Of a stretch of DNA of 64,000 nt, positions 8,439 through 16,480 are shown in pieces. Within the stretch, counting starts at the first letter, position 1. Every line of letters starts with the position of its first letter. Source of the DNA: Mangrovicoccus sp. HB161399 (GTDB taxonomy: Bacteria; Pseudomonadota; Alphaproteobacteria; Rhodobacterales; Rhodobacteraceae); NCBI RefSeq assembly GCF_013184745.1, contig NZ_JAATVU010000022.1:33807-97806 (forward strand), given 5' to 3'. Under the pieces are notes generated by a model. The model did no database searches and was not told where the DNA came from. It saw nothing but the letters and a program-made list of their open reading frames with translations. The position numbers and the translations under genes are program-made.

Positions 8439-8729
8439 ATGCTCGACGAACTGGTGACCACACCCGATCTGAGGAATCTCCGGCTGATCTGGACCGATGC
8501 CGGGGAAAGCGTGCTGCCCGCGGACTATCTGCGCCGCCACGCCCGCGACGCCTGGAGCCTGCGCGAACTGATCGACACCGGCGAGATCGCCATTGCCCCG
8601 GACCTGAAGATCACCGCGCTGGAAGGCGTCGGCGACTACGGCGTCAACGTGCATTTCTCCGACGGGCACGAGCGGGCGATCTACCCGTTTTCCTACCTCC
8701 GCGAGCTTTCCGAGAGCTTTGGCAAGTAA
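8439..8729 (+). CDS. DUF971 (GBBH-like N-terminal) domain protein
   Basis: 96 residues. It shows the DUF971 pattern: IWTDAGESVLPADYLRRHARDAWSL, then ALEGVGDYGVNVHFSDGHERAIYPFSYLREL at the C-terminus. This small domain is found alone next to Mrp/ApbC-type Fe-S scaffold genes, and as the N-terminal zinc-binding part of gamma-butyrobetaine hydroxylase. Its molecular role when alone is not firmly established; a link to Fe-S protein maturation has been proposed from genomic context. Here it is the first plus-strand gene before the AprA-like flavoprotein, 61 bases upstream, so it probably belongs to that operon. AAAGGA at 8428 supports the start. Confidence 0.8.
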   Translation: MLDELVTTPDLRNLRLIWTDAGESVLPADYLRRHARDAWSLRELIDTGEIAIAPDLKITALEGVGDYGVNVHFSDGHERAIYPFSYLRELSESFGK

Positions 8730-8790
8730 TTGACATTCTCCCCGCCGCGCCGCGGCGACAGTGGGGAAGACAGCGAACAGGACAGCAATC

Positions 8791-10533
8791 ATGGACGAGA
8801 TACTCGACGGCCTGACGCAGATCGACTGCGACATCCTCGTGATCGGCGGCGGCACCGCAGGCCCGATGGCCGCGCTCAAGGCGAAGAAGAAGAACCCCGG
8901 CGCGAATGTCGTGCTGCTCGACAAGGCCAACGTCAAGCGCTCCGGCGCGATCTCGATGGGGATGGACGGGCTGAACAACTCGGTGATCCCGGGCTATGCC
9001 ACGCCCGAGCAGTACACCAAGGAAATCACCATCGCCAATGACGGCATCGTCGACCAGAAGCCGGTCTACCGCTATGCCGAGGAATGCTACGGCATCATCA
9101 AGGAGCTCGACAGCTTCGGCATCCGCTTCCAGAAGGACCAGAACGGCGAATACGACGTCAAGAAGGTCCACCATATCGGCACCTACGTGCTGCCGATGCC
9201 CAACGGCGACACGGTCAAGAAGGCGCTCTACCGCCAGCTCCGCAAGGCGCGGATCAGCGTCGTCAACCGCTACATGGCGACCCGGCTGCTGACCGGCGAG
9301 GGCCGCGTTGCCGGCGCGGTCTGCGTCAACACCCGCACCGCCGAGTTCCTGGTGATCCGCGCCAAGGCCGTGATCATGGGGCTGGGCGCCGCCGGGCGGC
9401 TGGGCCTACCGACCTCCGGCTATCTCTACGGCACCTACGAGAACCCGTCGAACTCGGGCGAAGGCTACGCCATGGCCTACCATGCCGGTGCCGGGCTCGC
9501 GAACCTCGAATGCTACCAGATCAACCCGTTGATCAAGGACTACAACGGTCCCGCCTGCGCCTATGTCGCCGGGCCGATGGGCGGCTACACCTCGAACGCC
9601 CAGGGCGAGCGCTTCATCGAATGCGACTACTGGTCGGGGCAGATGATGCAGGAATTCTACGACGAGCTGCAATCCGGCAAGGGCCCTGTCTTCCTCAAGC
9701 TGAACCACCTGGCCGAGGAAACCGTCGCGGAGATCGAGAAGGTCTTGCATATCGTCGAGCGCCCGACCCGCGGCCATTTCCATGCCGGGCGCGGCACCGA
9801 CTACCGCAAGCAGATGATCGAGATGCACATCTCGGAAATCGGCTTCTGCTCGGGCCACTCGGCTTCCGGCGTCTTCGTCGACGAGCATGCCCGCACCACC
9901 ATTCCCGGCCTCTATGCCGCGGGCGACATGGCGAACGTGCCACATAACTACATGCTGGGCGCCTTCACCCATGGCGCCTTCGCCGGCGAGGACGCTGCTG
10001 ACTTCATGGGCGAAGTGGATTTCGCCGAATTCGACCTGGCCGATGTCGAGGCCGAGCGCGCCCGGGTGCTGGCGCCGACAAAGCGCGACGACGGCATCCC
10101 GCCGAACCAGATCGAGTACAAGACCCGCCGTCTGGTGAACGACTACCTCCAGCCGCCGAAGGTCACCGCCAAGATGGAGCTGGCGCAGAAGCGTTTCGCC
10201 GAGGTCCGCGAGGACATGGAGCAGGGCATGCATGTCCGCGACGCGCATGAGCTGATGCGCTCGCTCGAGGCCGCCTCGATCCTCGATTGCGCCGACATGG
10301 CCGCCGCCGCCTCGCTCTACCGCACCGAGAGCCGCTGGGGCCTCTACCACAACCGCGTGGAATACGCCCGCGACGACGAGAACTGGTTCTGCCACACGCT
10401 GCTGACCAAGGGCGCGGACGGCAGGCCCGCGCACGAGAAGCGCGAGGTTCAGCCCTATGTCGTCGACATCGCCGAGGACGAGAAGGACGCCTACTACAAG
10501 CAGCGCGTCGATGCCTCCGTGGCCGCAGAGTAA
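8791..10533 (+). CDS. AprA-like flavoprotein (adenylylsulfate reductase alpha / fumarate reductase superfamily)
   Basis: 580 residues. The N-terminal FAD-binding fold is clear (CDILVIGGGTAGPMAAL, residues ~13-29), followed by LLDKANVKRSGAISMGMDG, which resembles the AprA rather than the SdhA type. A later GHSASGVFVDE and LYAAGDMANVPHNYMLGAFTHGAFAGEDAA correspond to the MGSHATG and GAGDT regions of AprA. The partner gene directly downstream encodes an AprB-like two-cluster ferredoxin, which strengthens the AprAB analogy. It is soluble, with no signal peptide. No ATP sulfurylase or Dsr genes are present, so a dissimilatory sulfate pathway is not implied; the reaction is unknown and may act on another sulfur or organic substrate. 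The ATG at 8791 has AGGA eight bases upstream. Confidence 0.8.
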   Translation: MDEILDGLTQIDCDILVIGGGTAGPMAALKAKKKNPGANVVLLDKANVKRSGAISMGMDGLNNSVIPGYATPEQYTKEITIANDGIVDQKPVYRYAEECYGIIKELDSFGIRFQKDQNGEYDVKKVHHIGTYVLPMPNGDTVKKALYRQLRKARISVVNRYMATRLLTGEGRVAGAVCVNTRTAEFLVIRAKAVIMGLGAAGRLGLPTSGYLYGTYENPSNSGEGYAMAYHAGAGLANLECYQINPLIKDYNGPACAYVAGPMGGYTSNAQGERFIECDYWSGQMMQEFYDELQSGKGPVFLKLNHLAEETVAEIEKVLHIVERPTRGHFHAGRGTDYRKQMIEMHISEIGFCSGHSASGVFVDEHARTTIPGLYAAGDMANVPHNYMLGAFTHGAFAGEDAADFMGEVDFAEFDLADVEAERARVLAPTKRDDGIPPNQIEYKTRRLVNDYLQPPKVTAKMELAQKRFAEVREDMEQGMHVRDAHELMRSLEAASILDCADMAAAASLYRTESRWGLYHNRVEYARDDENWFCHTLLTKGADGRPAHEKREVQPYVVDIAEDEKDAYYKQRVDASVAAE

Positions 10534-10547
10534 CAAGGACAGCCATC

Positions 10548-10790
10548 ATGCCCCTGGCACAGACCGCCACCTCCGTTCCCGTCACCATCGATGACGCCAA
10601 ATGCATCGCCGACAAGGGCTGCACCGTCTGCGTCGATGTCTGCCCGCTCGACGTGCTGCGCATCAAGGAGCTCGCGGACGGCACCAAGACCGCCTACATG
10701 AAATACGACGAATGCTGGTACTGCATGCCCTGCGAGGCCGACTGCCCGACCGGCGCCGTCACCGTCACCATCCCCTACCTGCTGAAGTGA
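10548..10790 (+). CDS. AprB-like 2[4Fe-4S] ferredoxin
   Basis: 80 residues with two cluster motifs: CIADKGCTVCVDVCP (C-x5-C-x2-C-x3-CP, residues 19-33) and CWYCMPCEADCP (C-x2-C-x2-C-x3-CP). The second is almost the AprB signature (CWECYSC in characterised AprB), and the first has AprB-like spacing rather than the plain CxxCxxC form. The long C-terminal tail of true AprB is missing, so it is a reduced version. It starts 14 bases after the flavoprotein gene with its own AAGGA site and is followed after 7 bases by the HEAT-repeat gene. It very probably forms an electron-transfer heterodimer with the flavoprotein. Confidence 0.85.
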   Translation: MPLAQTATSVPVTIDDAKCIADKGCTVCVDVCPLDVLRIKELADGTKTAYMKYDECWYCMPCEADCPTGAVTVTIPYLLK

Positions 10791-10797
10791 GGACCAG

Positions 10798-11754
10798 ATG
10801 ACGGCTATCTTCGAGGATTTCTCCGATATCGACGACCTGGCCGAGGGGCTGGACGACCCGTCCCCCGGCGCGCGCATCATGGCGGTGATCGAGCTGGCCG
10901 ACAGCGCCGATCCGGACGCCATCCCGCATCTGGCCCGCGCCATCACGGACACGGATGCGGGGGTGAGGAAGCAGGCGGCGCAGGCGCTGACCGATTTCGA
11001 CGGCCCCGAGACCGCGGCGGCGCTGGTCGACGCGCTGTCCGACCCGGAGGCGGAGGTGCGCGAAGCCGCCGCCGTCAGCCTGACCGAGCTGAAGGATCCG
11101 GCCTCGGGCGACGCGATCCTGCCCCATCTGGGCAGCCAGGACGAGTTCGTGCTGACCGCCTGCCTGGCCGGCATCAAGGAACTGCGCCGACCGGAAGCGA
11201 TGGAGCCCGCGATTGCCGCGCTTGCCTCGCCCTCGCAGGTGGTGCGGGTGCAGGCGGTCGGGGTGATGGGCTGGCTGCAGGACGAGGCATCGCTGCCCGC
11301 GCTCTGCGGCGCCGCGCGCGATCCCGAGATCCCGGTGCGGAAGGCAGCGCTGCTGGCGCTCGGCTTCTCGTCCTCGGAGGCCGCCCAGGCGGCTCTGGCC
11401 GCCGGGCTGCAGGACCCTGAATGGCAGGTCCGCGAGGCCGCGGCCGAGACCCTGGCCAAATCGGGCGGATCGGGCTGCGTGGCGGCCCTGACCGGCGCGC
11501 TGGCAGATGATTTCTGGCAGGTGCGGCTGAAGGCCGTGCGCTCGCTCGGGCGGCTCGGCGCCACCGGGGCGGCCATGCAGATCGGCCCGATGATGGACCT
11601 GCCGATCCCGAACTTGCGCAAGGAATGCGCCGCCGTGCTGGGCGAGCTGGCCGTGCCGGAGACGCGCCGCTTCCTCGATCCCTATGCCGACGACACGGAT
11701 CCGGACGTGCGCAAGAACGTCCGCTGGGCGCTGGACCGGATCGCGGCCGCCTGA
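10798..11754 (+). CDS. HEAT-repeat protein
   Basis: 318 residues made almost wholly of ~31-residue HEAT / PBS-lyase-like helical repeats: DPEAEVREAAAVSLTELKDP, DPEIPVRKAALLALGFSSSE, DPEWQVREAAAETLAKSGG and a last DDTDPDVRKNVRWALDRIAA. About nine repeats can be counted. It is acidic, soluble, with no signal peptide and no catalytic motif. Such proteins are scaffolds or maturation/assembly partners. Its place, 7 bases after the AprB-like gene, suggests it assembles, stabilises or regulates the AprAB-like complex. It is the last gene before a strong hairpin and a 310-base intergenic region. Confidence 0.88.
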   Translation: MTAIFEDFSDIDDLAEGLDDPSPGARIMAVIELADSADPDAIPHLARAITDTDAGVRKQAAQALTDFDGPETAAALVDALSDPEAEVREAAAVSLTELKDPASGDAILPHLGSQDEFVLTACLAGIKELRRPEAMEPAIAALASPSQVVRVQAVGVMGWLQDEASLPALCGAARDPEIPVRKAALLALGFSSSEAAQAALAAGLQDPEWQVREAAAETLAKSGGSGCVAALTGALADDFWQVRLKAVRSLGRLGATGAAMQIGPMMDLPIPNLRKECAAVLGELAVPETRRFLDPYADDTDPDVRKNVRWALDRIAAA

Positions 11755-11779
11755 CGAAAGCCCAAAATTTGATCGCTTT

Positions 11780-11815
11780 GACGGCCCTCCCGGAGACCCC
11801 TCCGGGAGGGCCGTC
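11780..11815 (+). terminator. Strong hairpin after HEAT gene
   Basis: GACGGCCCTCCCGGA (11780-11794) and its perfect complement (11801-11815) form a 15-base stem with a 6-base loop, 25 bases past the HEAT-gene stop. There is no T-run after it, so it may be a terminator of the GC-hairpin type or an RNA-stabilising structure separating two expression units of the island. Confidence 0.7.
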
Positions 11816-12064
11816 ATGCGTTATGGGAATGTATCTAAGTAATTGTTTTTATTATTTATTGTGGTTTACAAATCGAATCGATTCCGCCCTGATCCAGATC
11901 AATTTTCCGGTCGGTAAGGCCGCAGTGGGAGAAAAAACAGCACAAATAATGGTCAGTTTCGGATTCACCTTCCGGCATTGCCGGCGGCAGCCTTCCCCGG
12001 CCGCGCAGGGGCCCGGATAGTGGATCCAAGGCACCAAGAACCGGAACCGACAGGGGAACCAACC
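11816..12064 (+). promoter_or_regulatory. AT-rich promoter region before the ABC/copper genes
   Basis: A conspicuous AT-rich stretch (about 11825-11880) in otherwise GC-rich DNA, followed by the Fnr-like dyad listed separately. A GGGGAACC segment just before 12065 is a weak ribosome binding site. The composition and length suggest the main regulated promoter of the downstream eight-gene unit; no -35/-10 pair can be named with confidence. Confidence 0.5.
11889..11902. promoter_or_regulatory. Fnr/Crp-family binding site candidate
   Basis: CTGATCCAGATCAA, read on the other strand TTGAT-CTGG-ATCAG, matches the Fnr consensus TTGAT-N4-ATCAA at nine of ten positions. It lies 163 bases upstream of the substrate-binding-protein start. 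A Crp/Fnr-family regulator is encoded at the far end of the same gene run, but its recognition helix is not Fnr-like, so a host FnrL/NnrR-type protein could equally be the reader. Confidence 0.55.
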
Positions 12065-13444
12065 ATGACCATGAGAGCCGTTCTGAAGGGAAGCATCTTC
12101 GCCGCCGGGCTGAGCGCCCTCGCCAGCGCCGCCCTGGCCGAGAAGATCGAGATCGCCATCGGCCACCAGTCCATGTGCACCGACACCTATACCGCCGGGA
12201 TCGTCATCAAGGAGCTGGGGCTGCTGGAGCAGAACCTGCCGCATGACGGCAAGTATGCCGATGCCGAATACGACGTGAGCTGGTCGGACTATTCCTCGGG
12301 CGGCCCGATCACCAACCAGATGATGGCCGGCAAGCTGAATTTCGGCGTGATGGGCGACTACCCGCTGATCGTCAACGGCGCCAAGTTCCAGGAGACCGAC
12401 AGCCTGCGCACGCTCTATGTCGCCGGAACGGGCTACAACATGAAGGGCTCGGGCAACGCGATCGTCGTGCCGATTGACAGCGACATCTATTCGATCGACC
12501 AGCTCAAGGGCAAGGACGTCTCCACGCCGGTCGGCTCGGCTGCCTGGGGCATGCTGCTCAAGGCGATGCAGGACAACGGCATCTCCACCGCCGACTACGC
12601 GCTGAAGAACCAGAGCCCGGCCGTCGGCGCCGCCAACATCGCGGCCGGCAAGGTCGATGCGCACAGCGATTTCTGCCCCTGGTCGGAGATCATGGAATTC
12701 CGCGGCACCGGCCGCAAGATCTATGACGGCTCGGAAGCGGGCGTGCCCTACCTGCACGGCGTCGTGGTCCGCCAGGACTTCGCCGAGGAATATCCCGAGG
12801 TCGTCACCGCCTTCGTCAAGGCCGTCTACCAGGCGGGCGAGTGGATCCGCGAGGATCCGGTGCGCGCCGTCACCCAGATGGAGGGCTGGACCGGCGTCGA
12901 GAAAGAGGTGCTCTATCTCTATTTTTCCAAGGGCGGCCACCTGACGCTGGACCCGACGATCAAGGACCAGTGGGTCGAGGCGCTGGAATTCGACCATTCG
13001 GTGCTGGAGCGCGAGAAGGCGATCCCGCCGCTCGATTTCGGCGCCTGGATCACCGAGGACTACGTCAAGGCCGCCTATTCCGAGTTGGGCGCCGACTACG
13101 AGGCCGACAAGGCGAAGACGGTCGACCCGAAGGAGGCCAATGCCGGGCTGCCGATGGAGATCTGGCATGCCCGCGACGGCATCTCCTCCTACGCGACCAT
13201 GCCGGAATTCCTCAAGGCGATGGCCGAGATGCAGGCCACCGGCGCCAAGCTGAACGCCACCTATGTCTATGACAGCGAGACCGGCCTGAAGCTCTTCGGC
13301 AAGACCGCCTTCTGGGTCAAGTCGGGCGAGGACTACGCCACCTTCCTGCGCAAGGGCGAGGCCGAGGACTACGCCGCCGCGCATGGCGGCAACGTGATCA
13401 CCTTCGACGACGCCGTCGCGGATTTCGCCTCGACCGAGGGCTGA
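12065..13444 (+). CDS. ABC substrate-binding protein (NitT/TauT type) with NosL-like C-terminal domain
   Basis: 459 residues, about 120-130 longer than usual for nitrate/sulfonate/taurine binding proteins. A signal peptide (residues 1-25, ending SAALA) is followed by the binding-protein domain: QSMCTDTYTAGIVIKELGL, a GKLNFGVMGDYPL segment and a GKVDAHSDFCPWSEI hinge. The extra C-terminal part (about residues 360-455) resembles NosL: a helix, then ATYVYDSETG, AFWVKSG, a short helix and AAAHGGNVITFDDA (His440). That resembles the second half of the NosL copper chaperone, though the TPMG motif is absent. The copper chaperone genes downstream fit this. The domain call is my own reading and unconfirmed. 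The ligand is unknown; an oxyanion, organosulfur compound or metal complex is possible. Confidence 0.75.
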   Translation: MTMRAVLKGSIFAAGLSALASAALAEKIEIAIGHQSMCTDTYTAGIVIKELGLLEQNLPHDGKYADAEYDVSWSDYSSGGPITNQMMAGKLNFGVMGDYPLIVNGAKFQETDSLRTLYVAGTGYNMKGSGNAIVVPIDSDIYSIDQLKGKDVSTPVGSAAWGMLLKAMQDNGISTADYALKNQSPAVGAANIAAGKVDAHSDFCPWSEIMEFRGTGRKIYDGSEAGVPYLHGVVVRQDFAEEYPEVVTAFVKAVYQAGEWIREDPVRAVTQMEGWTGVEKEVLYLYFSKGGHLTLDPTIKDQWVEALEFDHSVLEREKAIPPLDFGAWITEDYVKAAYSELGADYEADKAKTVDPKEANAGLPMEIWHARDGISSYATMPEFLKAMAEMQATGAKLNATYVYDSETGLKLFGKTAFWVKSGEDYATFLRKGEAEDYAAAHGGNVITFDDAVADFASTEG

Positions 13445-13526
13445 TCCCGGCGGCCGCATCCGCCAGCAATCGCGCAAGGGGGCGGGGCCGCAGCGGCCCC
13501 GCCCGGACAGCCAGACAGGACACGCC

Positions 13527-14399
13527 ATGACCCAGACCGCAGACCTCCTGGACCCGCCGATGGCCGACGACCCGGCGCCCCGACCAGCCGAGCCGGCGCC
13601 CCCGGCCGCCCGGCGCCGCCTGGTCCCGCCGGAAAAGCTCCGCGAGATCGCGATCGGCGCCGGGTCGCTGGCGATCGGCGTGGCGCTGTGGCACTGGGCC
13701 TCGGCGACCAACCTCGACTGGATCGTCGATTTCGGCAACATCCCCGGCCCGGGCAAGGTCTTCGCCGCCTTCTGGGGCCACCTGGGGACCGAGATCTTCT
13801 ACACCCACATCCTGGTCTCGATGCAGCGCATCCTGGTCAGCTACCTGATGGCGGTGGTGATCGGCATCGGCATCGGCGTGATGATGGGCCGCTCGCGCTT
13901 CGCCCGAGCCTGCATCACCCCCTATATCGAGGTGCTGCGCCCGATCCCGGCCGTCGCCTGGATCCCGCTGGCCATCCTGATGTGGCCGACCGAGGAGGCC
14001 TCGATCATCTACATCACCTTCCTCGGCGCGCTCTTCCCGATCGTGCTCAACACGCTGCACGGGGTCGAGCAGACCCCCGAGGTGCTGGTGCGCGCCGCGC
14101 AGTCGCTGGGCGCTTCGCGGATGGCGATCTTCGGCCATGTGGTCCTGCCCGCGGCGCTGCCGTCGATCTCGGCGGGGCTTGCCATCGGCATGGGCGTCAG
14201 CTGGTTCTCGCTGCTCGCGGGCGAGATCATCTCGGGCCAGTACGGCATCGGCTACTTCACCTGGAACGCCTACAGCCTGATCAACTATCCCGACATCGTC
14301 GTGGGCATGCTGGTGATCGGCTTCCTCGGCACGCTGTCGACCGCGGCCGTCCGGGTGCTGACCGCGCCGCTGCTGAAATGGCAGAAGCGCACGAGATGA
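13527..14399 (+). CDS. ABC permease, nitrate/sulfonate/taurine type
   Basis: 290 residues, BPD_transp_1 family, TauC/SsuC branch. A proline-rich cytoplasmic N-terminus (residues 1-35) precedes about six membrane helices. The EAA loop is visible: EVLVRAAQSLGASRMAIFGHVVLPAALPSI, where the conserved glycine contacts the ATPase. It follows the binding-protein gene by 82 bases. Its stop overlaps the next gene start as ATGA. It would form a homodimeric channel with the ATPase encoded at 15054, although an unrelated membrane protein gene is inserted between them. Confidence 0.92.
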   Translation: MTQTADLLDPPMADDPAPRPAEPAPPAARRRLVPPEKLREIAIGAGSLAIGVALWHWASATNLDWIVDFGNIPGPGKVFAAFWGHLGTEIFYTHILVSMQRILVSYLMAVVIGIGIGVMMGRSRFARACITPYIEVLRPIPAVAWIPLAILMWPTEEASIIYITFLGALFPIVLNTLHGVEQTPEVLVRAAQSLGASRMAIFGHVVLPAALPSISAGLAIGMGVSWFSLLAGEIISGQYGIGYFTWNAYSLINYPDIVVGMLVIGFLGTLSTAAVRVLTAPLLKWQKRTR

Positions 14400-15061
14400 G
14401 CGCCATGCTGGACCCTCTGCGGCGCGAGTTGCGCCATGGCTGGCGCAGGCTCCTGTCGTGGGGGCTTGCCACCGCGCTGCTGTCGCAGGTCACGATGCTG
14501 GTCCTGCTGGCGGTCCGCTTCGGCGAGCTGCCGAACTACGCCACCTTCTATGACTGGCCCGGCAACGTGCTGCGGATCATCGAGACCGTGCCTTCGGTGC
14601 GCGACATGGGGCCGATCATCGCGCAGGAATGGCTGCTGGAGATCGGCCGCATGAACTACGACTACGGCAACGGCATCTCGGTCTGGGCGCTCAGCGTGGT
14701 GCCTGCCAAGCTGGCCATGCTGTTCCTCCTGGGCGCGCTGGCCGGGCTGGCGACCGCGCTGATGCGGCGGCCCTCCTGCCCGGCCTCCCTGCGCGGCGGG
14801 GCCGGGGCCGTCACCGGCGCGGGCGCCGTCCTGGTTGCCATGACCAATGCCACGATGAGCTGGGTGGTCTGCTGCGCCACGCCCAACTGGGTCGTCGGGC
14901 TTGCCATGATGGGGCTCGGCACCTCGGCCTCGCTGGCGCTGGAACCCCTCGGCACGCCGCTGGCGCTCGCGGGCTTCGGCCTGCTGGCCCTCGCCATCCT
15001 CGCCCTGTCCGCAAGGGCGTCCCGCCTGCCCTCTTTCGAAACGGAGCCTTCCCATGCTTGA
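14396..15061 (+). CDS. Unknown integral membrane protein
   Basis: 221 residues, not recognised. Hydrophobic segments suggest four to five membrane spans: about residues 20-40, 95-120, a stretch with AGAVLVAMTNATMSWVVCCATPNW, and a final one around 185-205. A long periplasmic loop (GELPNYATFYDWPGNVL through RMNYDYGNGISVW) lies between spans 1 and 2. The adjacent cysteines in WVVCCATPNW, inside or at the edge of a membrane helix, are a possible metal or redox site. It sits between the permease and ATPase genes with overlaps on both sides (4 and 8 bases), so its product is probably made in fixed ratio with the transporter. It is not a second permease: no EAA motif is present. Confidence 0.7.
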   Translation: MSAMLDPLRRELRHGWRRLLSWGLATALLSQVTMLVLLAVRFGELPNYATFYDWPGNVLRIIETVPSVRDMGPIIAQEWLLEIGRMNYDYGNGISVWALSVVPAKLAMLFLLGALAGLATALMRRPSCPASLRGGAGAVTGAGAVLVAMTNATMSWVVCCATPNWVVGLAMMGLGTSASLALEPLGTPLALAGFGLLALAILALSARASRLPSFETEPSHA

Positions 15062-15893
15062 TGTCCTGAAATACCAGCGCAGCGGCCAGCCGAAGGCCTC
15101 CAACGGCAAGGGCGCGATCGACATCGACCGCGTGTCGATCACCTTCGGCACGGGCCCGACCGCGCACCGCGCGGTGGAGACCACCTCGCTAAAGATCATG
15201 CCGGGCGAGTTCGTCTGCATCCTCGGCCCCTCGGGCTGCGGGAAATCCACGCTGCTCAATGCCATCGCGGGCTACGTCAAGCCCAGCTCCGGGTCCGTGC
15301 GCGTCGACGGCGTGGAAGTGGAGAAGCCCGGCCCCGACCGAGGCATGGTCTTCCAGCAGTATTCGCTGCTGCCCTGGAAGACGGTCTACGAGAACGTCGC
15401 CTTCGGGCCGCGCATGGCCGGCAAGAGCCGCAGGGAAGCGGGCTCCATCGCCAATACCTTCCTCGGCATGGTCGGCCTGAGGAAATTCGGCAACCGCTAT
15501 CCGGCGGAGCTGTCGGGCGGCATGCAGCAGCGGGTGGGCATCGCCCGCGCCCTGGCCAACTATCCCAGCGTCCTGCTGATGGACGAGCCCTTCGGCGCGC
15601 TCGATGCGCAGACCCGGCTGATGATGCAGGAAAGCCTGCTGGAGATCTGGCAGAAATTCGGCACCACCGTCGTTTTCGTCACCCATGATGTCGACGAGGC
15701 GGTGTTCCTCGCCGACCGGGTGCTGGTGATGTCGGCTGCGCCGGGGCGGGTGATCGAGGACCTGCGCATCCCGCTGCCGCGCCCGCGCAGCACCGACATG
15801 GGCTCGATGCCCGACTACATCCGCGCGCGCCAGCACTGCCTGGAGGTGATCCGCGCGGAAAGCCGCCGCGCCTTCGAGGAGCAGAACGCATGA
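15054..15893 (+). CDS. ABC ATPase, nitrate/sulfonate/taurine type
   Basis: 279 residues of the SsuB/TauB/NrtD group. Walker A GPSGCGKST is at residues 58-66, the Q-loop is in FQQYSLLPWKT, the signature LSGGMQQR is at ~153-160, Walker B is LLMDEPFGALD and the switch histidine is in FVTHDVDEAVF. The ATG lies eight bases inside the end of the unknown membrane protein gene. It provides energy for import through the permease encoded at 13527. An N-terminal extension of about 20 residues before the first strand is slightly longer than usual. Confidence 0.94.
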   Translation: MLDVLKYQRSGQPKASNGKGAIDIDRVSITFGTGPTAHRAVETTSLKIMPGEFVCILGPSGCGKSTLLNAIAGYVKPSSGSVRVDGVEVEKPGPDRGMVFQQYSLLPWKTVYENVAFGPRMAGKSRREAGSIANTFLGMVGLRKFGNRYPAELSGGMQQRVGIARALANYPSVLLMDEPFGALDAQTRLMMQESLLEIWQKFGTTVVFVTHDVDEAVFLADRVLVMSAAPGRVIEDLRIPLPRPRSTDMGSMPDYIRARQHCLEVIRAESRRAFEEQNA

Positions 15894-16480
15894 TCCGGCT
15901 GCTGGCCGCGCTGCTGCTGGCGGCAGCGCCCGCGGCGGCGCAGGTGCAGGGGGTGCTGCTCGACGATCCGGTGGAAATGCCGTCCTTCGCGCTCGACGGC
16001 ACGGCCACGACGCGCTTTTCGGACGCGGACCTGCAGGGCCGCTGGACGCTGGTGATGTTCGGCTACAATTCCTGCCCGGATGTCTGCCCTTTCACCATGC
16101 AGAACCTGGAGGCCGCCTGGTCGGAGACCTCGCTGCGGGTCAGGCCGGACAACATCCCGCAGGTGGTCTTCGTCTCGGTCGATCCGGAGCGCGACCGCGA
16201 AACCGTGGCCGACTACGCGGTGTTCTTCCATCCCGACTTCCTCGGCGTGACCGGCCGGCAGGAGGACATCGACCGGCTCGTGGAGGCCTCCGACAGCTTC
16301 TACCGGCTGATGCCGCCGGACAGCTCGGGCTATTACGAGGTGCAGCATTCCTCCTCGGTGCTGGTGATCGCACCGGACGGGACGCTGCGCGCAAAACTGC
16401 AGCCGCCCTTCGACCCCGGCCGCACCGCGGAGTTCCTGTCCATGCTGCAGATCCAGTACCGCCGGGAGATGATCCAGTGA
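15890..16480 (+). CDS. SCO1/SenC family copper chaperone
   Basis: 196 residues. A signal peptide (residues 1-17, ending AAA) is followed by a thioredoxin-fold domain with the copper-binding C62-P-D-V-C66 motif (in NSCPDVCPF) and the third ligand histidine in VQHSSSVLVI. SCO proteins deliver copper to the CuA site of cytochrome oxidase and, in some bacteria, to N2O reductase. No oxidase subunit genes are present here. Its start overlaps the ATPase stop by four bases, so it is cotranscribed with the transporter genes; with PCuAC next door it forms a periplasmic copper relay pair, the target of which is not evident. Confidence 0.93.
   Translation: MIRLLAALLLAAAPAAAQVQGVLLDDPVEMPSFALDGTATTRFSDADLQGRWTLVMFGYNSCPDVCPFTMQNLEAAWSETSLRVRPDNIPQVVFVSVDPERDRETVADYAVFFHPDFLGVTGRQEDIDRLVEASDSFYRLMPPDSSGYYEVQHSSSVLVIAPDGTLRAKLQPPFDPGRTAEFLSMLQIQYRREMIQ

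Noticed and set aside
8791..10790. True dissimilatory APS reductase (AprAB)
   Set aside because: The ferredoxin lacks the AprB tail and no sat, dsr or qmo genes are present; similarity is to the family only, so I do not claim APS reduction.
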